From Mycobacterium dioxanotrophicus (GTDB lineage: Bacteria > Actinomycetota > Actinomycetes > Mycobacteriales > Mycobacteriaceae): DNA of 64,000 nucleotides. The notes under the pieces were generated by a model, which was not told where the DNA came from, did not search any database, and saw nothing but the letters and a program-made list of their open reading frames with translations. The position numbers and the translations under genes are program-made. Below are positions 57,681 to 64,000 of this stretch, piece by piece (positions within the stretch are counted from its first letter, which is position 1; each line of letters starts with the position of its first letter). The DNA lies in the NCBI RefSeq assembly GCF_002157835.1, contig NZ_CP020809.1:5456001-5520000 (forward strand). Reading direction: 5' to 3'.

Positions 57681-60064
57681 CGACCGTCGAACCGGGGACC
57701 ACTCCGGACACCACGGAACCACCCAGCGCCCCAGCAGAATTCGATCCGGACGCGGATTCGGGCCCCGAGGAGCGCGAACGCAATTTCCGGGTGGTCGGGC
57801 AGTCGCCCGCCCACCACGACTTCGTCAACAAGGTCCGCGGCACCCTGCTGTACGCCGCCGACTGGAACCTGCCTGGCATGATCCACGGGAAAGTCGTCCG
57901 GTCGGACATGGCCCCGGCGAAGATCGTCCGGATCGACACCTCGGCCGCCGAGCGGCTCGAAGGTGTGGTGGCCGTGCTCACCGCGGCCGACGTGCCGCAC
58001 AACGCGATCATCGAGCACGCCAGTGGTGGGCTGGGTGAACTGACCGTCGAGCAACCGGTGCTCGCGCGCGACCGGGTGCGCTATGTCGGTGAGCCGGTCG
58101 CGGTGGTGGCCGCCGTCGATCCCGAAACCGCCGCGGAGGCAGCCGATCTCGTCGAGGTCGAATACGAGCCACTGCCGGGTGTGTACCGCCCGGAAGACGC
58201 CCTGGCCGACGGCGCGCCACTCGTGCACGACGAGGGCAACGTGCTGGTCAACTGGCACCTCGACCGCGGTGACATAGACGCCGCATTCGAGCAGGCCGAC
58301 GTTGTCATCGACCGGACCTACCGCAGCCAGCATGCCGAGCACGCCTACCTCGAAACCGAGGCCGGAGTCGGGTGGATCGAGAACGACGTTGTCACCCTGC
58401 GCATCTCGACCCAGGTGATCGAACACGCCGTCGAGATCGCCGCCATCCTCGGGTTGCCGCAGAGTCAGGTCCGCGTGATCGCGTCCTATATGGGCGGCGG
58501 CTTCGGCGGTAAGGAAGACATGACCGTCGAGCCCTACATCGCGCTGCTGGTCTGGCGGACCCGACGGCCCGTGCGGATGATCTGGTCGCGGCAGGAGTCG
58601 ATCCTGGCGAGCACCAAACGCCACCCGTTCACCATGCACTACCGCACCGCGGCCACCAGGGACGGCAAGATCCTCGCCCTCGACGCCGACATCATCGGCG
58701 ATGCGGGCGCCTACCCGTGCCTGAGCGCGCGAGTCCTGTTCGCGGGTGCGGCACTGTCGCCGGGCCCGTACAAGGTGCCCGTCGTGCGGATCCGTTCTCG
58801 AGCCGTGTTCACCAACAACGTGCCCACGAGCGCGTTCCGCGGGTTCGGCGCCATGCAGGTGACCCTGGGATACGAGTCCCAGATGGACGCGCTCGCAGCG
58901 GAACTGGGCCTCACCCGCGAAGAGGTCAGGGACCGCAACTACATCGAGAAGGGCGATCTGCTGGCCGGCGGCGAGCCGCTCACGACAGCCGTCGCGGTTC
59001 GGGAAACCCGGCGCGCCGCGCTCGACATGCTCGGTGCGCCAAGCCAACCCAGCGGCCCGGGCAAAGTCGTCGGCCAGGGCTTCGCGTGTGGCATGCAGCC
59101 GTACGGCCGCTCCATCTGGTTCCGCGACCACGCCGCCGCGTGGGTCACGCTGCAGGCCGACGGGACATTGCTCATCCGCAGCGGCGTCACCGATCTGGGA
59201 GCCGGACAGGCGGCGAGCCTGTGCCAGATCGCCTCTGAGATCCTGGGTGTCGCCCTGTCGGACATCAGCGTCTACATCGGCGACACCGCGCTCACTCCCC
59301 CTGCCGGCGGCACCTACGCCACCCGTCAGCTCTACATGTCCGGCAATGCGATCCTGCGCGCGGCGCGCAAGCTGCGCGACCAGCTGACGCCCGTCGCCGC
59401 GAAAGAACTCGGGGTCCCCGAAGACGCTCTGGTGTGGGTCGACGGGATGGTGCGCACCGAATCAGGTGGCACCGGACTGAGTTTGCCCGAGCTGGTCCGC
59501 GCGGCCAACGAAGCCCGCGTGGACACCTCCGTGCTCAACACCTGGCGCGCCCGCTCGGGCGGGTTCGACCCGCAGAAGGGCCAGGGCCACACCTACCCGG
59601 ACTACACGTTCGGCACCCACGCCGCCGAGGTCGAGGTCGATGTCGAAACCGGCGAGGTGCGGCTGCTCAAGTACGCCGCGTGCCATGACGTCGGCCGGGC
59701 GATCAACCCGACCCGCGTGCGCGGGCAGATCATCGGCGGCGCCGCCCAGGGAATCGGTTATGCGCTGACCGAAGACTGCGTCACCGACGCAGGCCATCCG
59801 TTGTCATCCTTGTTCGCCGACTACCTCATCCCAACGGCGATGGACCTGCCCGACATTCAGGTTTCGGTCGTCGAAAGTGGCGAGGGCCGTGGCCCGCTCA
59901 ACGCGCGCGGCATCGGTGAACCGCCGATCGGGCCGCCCGCGGCGACGCTCGCGAGCGCCGTGGAGGCCGCCATCGGCGTCAGGCCCACCCAACTGCCCAT
60001 CACCGCCGAACGGGTGCTGGCACTGCTCGATCAACGCGAGTCCGAGAAGGGAAAGAGTGCATGA
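57677..60064 (+). CDS. Molybdenum hydroxylase, large Mo-cofactor subunit (xanthine-dehydrogenase type)
   Basis: A 795-residue catalytic subunit. Mo-pterin motifs are GGGFGGKEDM (about residue 275), TSAFRGFGAMQ, and the terminal ARGIGEPPIGPPA, with the catalytic base Glu. The loop AFRGFG replaces the AYRCSFR loop carrying the Cu-binding Cys of CO dehydrogenase, so this is not a CO dehydrogenase but a purine- or N-heterocycle-type hydroxylase. The first 35 residues are a disordered acidic leader. The substrate is unknown; xanthine itself is possible because of the PucR gene, but a CoA-transferase partner is unusual for purine breakdown. Confidence 0.93.
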   Translation: MTTVEPGTTPDTTEPPSAPAEFDPDADSGPEERERNFRVVGQSPAHHDFVNKVRGTLLYAADWNLPGMIHGKVVRSDMAPAKIVRIDTSAAERLEGVVAVLTAADVPHNAIIEHASGGLGELTVEQPVLARDRVRYVGEPVAVVAAVDPETAAEAADLVEVEYEPLPGVYRPEDALADGAPLVHDEGNVLVNWHLDRGDIDAAFEQADVVIDRTYRSQHAEHAYLETEAGVGWIENDVVTLRISTQVIEHAVEIAAILGLPQSQVRVIASYMGGGFGGKEDMTVEPYIALLVWRTRRPVRMIWSRQESILASTKRHPFTMHYRTAATRDGKILALDADIIGDAGAYPCLSARVLFAGAALSPGPYKVPVVRIRSRAVFTNNVPTSAFRGFGAMQVTLGYESQMDALAAELGLTREEVRDRNYIEKGDLLAGGEPLTTAVAVRETRRAALDMLGAPSQPSGPGKVVGQGFACGMQPYGRSIWFRDHAAAWVTLQADGTLLIRSGVTDLGAGQAASLCQIASEILGVALSDISVYIGDTALTPPAGGTYATRQLYMSGNAILRAARKLRDQLTPVAAKELGVPEDALVWVDGMVRTESGGTGLSLPELVRAANEARVDTSVLNTWRARSGGFDPQKGQGHTYPDYTFGTHAAEVEVDVETGEVRLLKYAACHDVGRAINPTRVRGQIIGGAAQGIGYALTEDCVTDAGHPLSSLFADYLIPTAMDLPDIQVSVVESGEGRGPLNARGIGEPPIGPPAATLASAVEAAIGVRPTQLPITAERVLALLDQRESEKGKSA

Positions 60065-60687
60065 AGCTTCAGCATCAGACCGTCGTCGAGGCCCGCCCCG
60101 ACGACGTATGGGAGTTCCTGCAGGACACCGCAGGCGTGGTGGAATGCATGCCCGGTGCTGAACTCGTCGATGACCTCGGTGACGACCGCTACGAGGGCGT
60201 GCTGCGCGTCGCGATCGGACCGCTGAAGATGAACTACGCGGGAAGGGCGTCGGTCGTCGAGCGTGATGCGGCATCGCGGCGGATCGTGTTGGACGCCACC
60301 GGCCGTGACAAGCGCGGATCCGGTTCAGTCGTCGCCCATGTCGCGTTGCGCGTCGAGCCCATCGAGTCGGGCAGTCGTATCGACGTGGTCTCCGACATCG
60401 ACCTCACGGGCCGCATCGCGTCACTGGGCCGCGGGATCCGCGACGTATCCAACCAGATGTTCGTCTCGTTCGCCGGCGAACTCGGCAACCGCATCGAACA
60501 TCCCGGTCGGCCCGCCGCCGCGCCAACCGCGCAAACCGCGGCGCCCGCTGCACCAGTGACATTGCTCGAGCCGCCCACGAAGAGCACCGGCGGGGAAATC
60601 AAAGTGCTGCCACTGATCTGGGCCGTGACGCGGGAGCGTCTCGCCAACTTCCTGGAGCGCCTGAGCACCAAGATCCGCCCGAACTGA
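60061..60687 (+). CDS. CoxG-type SRPBCC membrane-recruitment protein
   Basis: A 208-residue CoxG-family protein: a START/SRPBCC domain (about residues 1-150, with WEFLQDTAGVVECMPGAE and VSDIDLTGRIASLGRGI) and a C-terminal Pro/Ala linker leading to a short amphipathic helix. In the CO dehydrogenase of M. smegmatis CoxG carries menaquinone and recruits the enzyme to the membrane; the same role is likely for this Mo-hydroxylase. It overlaps the large-subunit gene (ATGA). Confidence 0.88.
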   Translation: MKLQHQTVVEARPDDVWEFLQDTAGVVECMPGAELVDDLGDDRYEGVLRVAIGPLKMNYAGRASVVERDAASRRIVLDATGRDKRGSGSVVAHVALRVEPIESGSRIDVVSDIDLTGRIASLGRGIRDVSNQMFVSFAGELGNRIEHPGRPAAAPTAQTAAPAAPVTLLEPPTKSTGGEIKVLPLIWAVTRERLANFLERLSTKIRPN

Positions 60688-60702
60688 GCCTGGAGGTCGG
60701 TC

Positions 60703-61884
60703 GTGCGTGACGTGCTGGGCGAGCTGGTCAAGTGCTGGCAGGGCGGCGACAGCGTCGGTCTCGGTACGGTCGTCGCGACGTTCCGCTCCGCGCCGCGTGC
60801 CCCTGGGGCGGCGATGATGGTCGGTCCCGACGGGTGCGCCGTCGGATCGGTCTCGGGCGGTTGCGTCGAGGGCGCGGTCTACGAACTGGCGCAGTCGGTG
60901 ACCGCATCGGGCCGACCGGTGCTGCAGCGTTACGGGGTGTCCGACGACGACGCGTTCGCTGTCGGGCTGACCTGCGGCGGCATTCTGGATGTCTATGTCG
61001 AGAAGGTCGACCGGACAACGTTTCCCGAGTTGGGTCAGATCGCCGATGATGTCGATGCGGGCCGGCCTGTCGCGGTGGCCACCGTCGTCGAACATCCCAA
61101 TCGAGCTTGGGTCGGTCGGCGCCTGGTGATCCGTCCCGACGAAGACCGCGCTGTACAGGGCACTCTCGGATCTACCCGGGCCGACGACGCCGTCCGCGAC
61201 GATGCGCTCGGCCTGCTGGCCACGGGCACGAGCGCCACATTGACCTACGGCGCCGACGGCCAACGGCGTGGCGAGGGCATGCGGGTCTTCGTATGGGCAT
61301 TCGCGCCCAAACCACGGCTTCTGGTCTTCGGGGCCATCGACTTCGCCGCAGCGGTGGCTCGGATGGGTACGTTTCTGGGCTATCACGTGACCGTGTGCGA
61401 CGCGCGGCCGGTGTTCGCAACCCGCAGCAGGTTTCCCGACGCCGACGACGTGGTGGTCGACTGGCCGCACCGCTACCTGGACGGTGAATACCGCGCGGGC
61501 CGCATCGATTCCCGAACAGTCGTCACGGTGTTGACGCACGACCCGAAGTTCGACGTTCCACTGCTGCAGACCGCGCTGCGCATCCCCGAGATCGCCTATG
61601 TCGGCGCCATGGGTTCACGCCGCACACATCGACAGCGGCTGGAACAGTTGCGCGACAACGGATTGACCGAGGCCGAACTGGGACGGCTGTGCAGCCCGAT
61701 CGGCCTTGACCTCGGTGCCCGCACGCCTGAAGAGACCGCGGTCTCGATTGCCGCCGAGATCATCGCGAAACGCTGGGGCGGCAGCGGCCGGCGTCTGACG
61801 GACACCTTCGGGTCGATTCACGAGGGAACGCTTGTCCCCCAGGTCATGTCGGCCGGGTCGCAAGAATCTTCTGCATCTCGTTGA
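60703..61884 (+). CDS. XdhC/CoxI-family molybdenum cofactor sulfuration/insertion protein
   Basis: A 393-residue XdhC protein. The N-terminal XdhC_CoxI domain has GTVVATFRSAPRAPGAAMMVG and VGSVSGGCVEGAVYE; the C-terminal Rossmann-like domain has LVFGAIDFAAAVARMG, VTVLTHDPKFDVPLL and YVGAMGSRRTHRQR. It binds and protects sulfurated Mo-cofactor before insertion into the large subunit. A GGAGG ribosome site precedes the GTG, 15 bp after CoxG. The 3' end overlaps the convergent pucR gene by 41 bp. Confidence 0.92.
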   Translation: MRDVLGELVKCWQGGDSVGLGTVVATFRSAPRAPGAAMMVGPDGCAVGSVSGGCVEGAVYELAQSVTASGRPVLQRYGVSDDDAFAVGLTCGGILDVYVEKVDRTTFPELGQIADDVDAGRPVAVATVVEHPNRAWVGRRLVIRPDEDRAVQGTLGSTRADDAVRDDALGLLATGTSATLTYGADGQRRGEGMRVFVWAFAPKPRLLVFGAIDFAAAVARMGTFLGYHVTVCDARPVFATRSRFPDADDVVVDWPHRYLDGEYRAGRIDSRTVVTVLTHDPKFDVPLLQTALRIPEIAYVGAMGSRRTHRQRLEQLRDNGLTEAELGRLCSPIGLDLGARTPEETAVSIAAEIIAKRWGGSGRRLTDTFGSIHEGTLVPQVMSAGSQESSASR

Positions 61885-63502
61885 TCTGCAACGCCACCCC
61901 GATCTGGATGGCCACGGGCGTGCTGGTGCTGAACGGCCCGAGGAGGCGCTCCAGTTTGGCGAGGCGGTACCGCAGCGTGTTGTAGTGGTAGTGCAGATGC
62001 CGTGCCGCCTCGGCCATGTTCATGTTGTGTTCGATCAGTGTCTCCAACGTCTGGAACATCTCCGACCGTTCGGGCTCGCTCATACGCAGCACCGGCCCGA
62101 GTTTCTCCTCGGCGAAGGCCCGCAGGTCCTCGTCACTGACCTGCGCGAGCAACCGAAACAGACCCAAGTCGCCATAGGCGGTTACCGCGCCGCTGCCGGA
62201 CACCCGCGGCCCGAGTCGCAGCGCGGTGCGGGCCTCCTGATAGGCCGTTGAAACTCCCGCCGGCCCAGGGTAATTGCGGCTTACTCCGATGGCGTATTGA
62301 GCGTGCGTGAAGTGCGCCACCTCGTCCTGCACCGCGCGGGCGACGGCGAGAACATCCTGGTCGGCTCCGACGACCGCGACCAGTTCGGAACCCAGGCCGG
62401 CTGCGGCTGCCAATCGGTCCCTGCTGCGGACCGCGGACGCCCAGAATTCGATGGCGCGGTCATCGGCCAGTCGAGACCGCCGCCGGGTGTCGTGGGTGTC
62501 GTCGGCGGTGCCCTCCCGGCGGCCGACCAGCACGACGATGTCGCGCTCCAGGTCCCACCCGAATCCCGAACCCAACGATGCGTATTCGGCGGCTTCGAAC
62601 TCACTACCCGAAATCAGCTCGAACAGAGCATTGGAGGAGAACCGGCGTTCCACGGCACCCACTGCGAGGTCCCGGGTAACCTCCAGTGCCGCAACGATTG
62701 CCGCTTGGCCGACGGCGACAAGACTGAATTCGCCGAAGGGCCTTTCGGCTTCGACCGCGACGACGAAACCGTGGTGCAGGCGACCCGCCCGGATCTCCCG
62801 GGACGCCCACCGCCTGCCGGTGCGTTTGTCGGTGTGCAGGCCCGTGATGCCCAGCCGCAACAAGTCCGCGGACTCCGCCTTCATGAAATTCAGGTCGATC
62901 AGCGGAGCTTCGTCGCCGGCAAGCCCGAGCACGGTGCCCTGCGGATCGGTGATCACGACGCTGGCGTCTCCGAGCAGACCCGAGAGGCTGCCCGCCAGTT
63001 CGTTGAGCCCGCCACCGGACAACGTGATCGCGAGAAACGAGTGATGAATCTCCTGGGCCTTGGCCAACGCCGACGCCTGGCGATTGACGATGATGGCGAA
63101 CGCCCTGCTGAGGATGTCGTCGAAGCGGATACGTTCGGGTATGACGACCAGCGGCAGCCCGAGACGTTCGGCGACGTCGATCATCTCCTGCCCGAGCTCG
63201 GGCATGTACCGGTCGAGTTTGATGCCGATCCCCGCCAGGCCCAGCCGGTGCAGGTCCGTCAGCAACTGCCCTTGATCGGCGTCGGCACGGGGCAACGGGT
63301 ACCCGGTGGCGAGCAGAAACTCGTCCTGCCGAACCCATTTGCCGATATCGGGAACCGTCATCACGTTCACGGCGCTGATGGCCCGGTCCAACCCGGCACC
63401 GCCCGCGATCAACTCAGCGCCGGCCAGCACCTCATCGTCGAGTAACTCTCGGAGAGTGAGAGTTTGGCTCGAACTGGCACCCGCCGGATCTGGCGTGTTC
63501 AT
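61844..63502 (-). CDS. PucR-family transcriptional regulator
   Basis: A 552-residue regulator: N-terminal PucR sensor domain (about residues 15-140, TLRELLDDEVLAGAELIAGG, TVPDIGKWVRQDEFLLATGY), a central GGDEF-like domain, and a C-terminal helix-turn-helix MNMAEAARHLHYHYNTLRYRLAKLERLL. PucR in Bacillus controls purine catabolism. The gene is convergent with the Mo-hydroxylase operon and divergent from the F420 oxidoreductase gene, so it probably regulates both. The ATG at 63502 lacks a strong ribosome site. Confidence 0.9.
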   Translation of the reverse strand: MNTPDPAGASSSQTLTLRELLDDEVLAGAELIAGGAGLDRAISAVNVMTVPDIGKWVRQDEFLLATGYPLPRADADQGQLLTDLHRLGLAGIGIKLDRYMPELGQEMIDVAERLGLPLVVIPERIRFDDILSRAFAIIVNRQASALAKAQEIHHSFLAITLSGGGLNELAGSLSGLLGDASVVITDPQGTVLGLAGDEAPLIDLNFMKAESADLLRLGITGLHTDKRTGRRWASREIRAGRLHHGFVVAVEAERPFGEFSLVAVGQAAIVAALEVTRDLAVGAVERRFSSNALFELISGSEFEAAEYASLGSGFGWDLERDIVVLVGRREGTADDTHDTRRRSRLADDRAIEFWASAVRSRDRLAAAAGLGSELVAVVGADQDVLAVARAVQDEVAHFTHAQYAIGVSRNYPGPAGVSTAYQEARTALRLGPRVSGSGAVTAYGDLGLFRLLAQVSDEDLRAFAEEKLGPVLRMSEPERSEMFQTLETLIEHNMNMAEAARHLHYHYNTLRYRLAKLERLLGPFSTSTPVAIQIGVALQINEMQKILATRPT

Positions 63503-63641
63503 CGGCGGCAAGCTTAGCGTTGATCGACAACGACCGCCGGGTTCTTTGGCAGAAATAGCCATGGGTTGCGCGATGGCCATCTTCGTATGGTTGCTACACC
63601 CCGGACATCAGCGCCCGGTCGACCCGATGAGGAGGAACACC

Positions 63642-64000
63642 GTGACACGACGTGGGAAATCCCGTGTTGCTGAATGCGACGCGAAGGAGACGGTGTCCAT
63701 CCTGGGAGGTACGGGCAGTTTGGGCTTCGGCCTTGCCCTACGACTCGGCGAAGCGGGATACGCCGTCTGCGTCGGCTCGCGCGACGCGCACCGGGCCGAC
63801 CACGCCGCGGCGCAGGCTCGTGAACTCGTCGACGACGGCACCTTCGTCGGCTGCCTCAACGGCGAAGCCGTCACCCGGGCAGATCAACTGGTGATCATCG
63901 CCGTCCCCTTCGCGAGTCACGTCGCGACATTGAAGAGTGTCGCCCCACACTGGCGAGCAGGTCAGGTACTGCTCGACACCACCGTTCCGCTAGCCACCGC
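63642..64000 (+). CDS. npdG: NADPH-dependent F420 reductase, cut by the right edge
   Basis: The first 119 residues are visible. VSILGGTGSLGFGLALRLGEAGY is the NADP-binding Rossmann motif of F420H2:NADP oxidoreductases (NpdG/Fno), followed by VCVGSRDAHRA (NADP-phosphate-binding Ser-Arg) and VIIAVPFASHV. It transfers hydride between NADPH and F420. The GTG at 63642 has GGAGG upstream; a GTG at 63693, where homology begins, is the alternative. It is divergent from pucR. Its place beside an operon containing an LLM oxidoreductase suggests that the pathway runs on F420H2. Confidence 0.85.
   Translation, partial: MTRRGKSRVAECDAKETVSILGGTGSLGFGLALRLGEAGYAVCVGSRDAHRADHAAAQARELVDDGTFVGCLNGEAVTRADQLVIIAVPFASHVATLKSVAPHWRAGQVLLDTTVPLAT

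Noticed and set aside
57677..60687. CO dehydrogenase operon
   Set aside because: The large subunit has AFRGFG instead of the Cys-containing AYRCSFR loop that binds copper, so CO oxidation is not supported despite the CoxG and CoxM-like partners.

Overview
The window is high-GC actinobacterial DNA from a rapidly growing mycobacterium (Mycolicibacterium type). Evidence: UsfY, an MPT63-like secreted protein, a 13E12-repeat protein, F420-linked enzymes, and blocks that keep the M. tuberculosis gene order (usfY / lat-lrpA-pcd / tetR-lhr-nei / glpD2-lpdA-Rv3304 homologue). No tRNA, rRNA or CRISPR array was seen. The only intact insertion sequence is an IS110-family element at about 47.7-49.0 kb.

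Layout. 0-3.7 kb: sugar-nucleotide decarboxylase (cut by the left edge) and three glycosyltransferases. 3.7-11.3 kb: general-stress island with nine candidate SigF promoters (GTTT-N16/17-GGGWA-like) in front of a small acidic protein, usfY, an orphan ctaD, a PfkB kinase, a haem-oxygenase-like diiron protein, a HemK2-type methyltransferase with a CDGSH protein, CsbD, a Cys-rich protein and a PAS-ANTAR regulator. 11.3-16.6 kb: membrane-anchored Mrr-like nuclease, PhaR-like regulator and phasin-like protein, then lysine catabolism (lat, lrpA, pcd); lat carries an in-frame 27-bp tandem repeat. 16.6-20.3 kb: ECF sigma factor, membrane-anchored Rieske protein, and a divergent cupredoxin / phosphoesterase / 4-TM operon sharing a mirrored promoter motif. 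20.3-25.9 kb: SDR, MPT63-like protein, lipase-maturation-factor-like protein, MerR/HspR-like regulator with Hsp20, TetR. 25.9-34 kb: lhr, epoxide-hydrolase-like enzyme, nei, 13E12/HNH protein. 34.2-37.3 kb: desA3 desaturase and its reductase, divergent from a FabR/DesT-like TetR. 37.3-46.5 kb: SDR, GH2 glycosidase, RluA, glpD, lpdA, gamma-glutamylcyclotransferase-like protein, DUF559 protein.

46.6-49.0 kb: coiled-coil protein and the IS110 element, which interrupts one of three copies of a local palindromic repeat. The element's non-coding left part repeats 12 nt of its own target flank, as a bridge-RNA guide would. 49.0-53.4 kb: PLP ammonia-lyase-like enzyme, LysR regulator and the PxpABC 5-oxoprolinase.

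53.5-64.0 kb: a tightly overlapping eight-gene operon (LLM flavin oxidoreductase, two-subunit CoA-transferase, three-subunit molybdenum hydroxylase, CoxG, XdhC), then a convergent PucR regulator and the start of an F420:NADP oxidoreductase gene. This reads as a catabolic cluster for an unidentified, possibly N-heterocyclic, substrate combining Mo-hydroxylation, F420/flavin chemistry and CoA activation. Assignments rest on motif reading and family memory; no database search was run.
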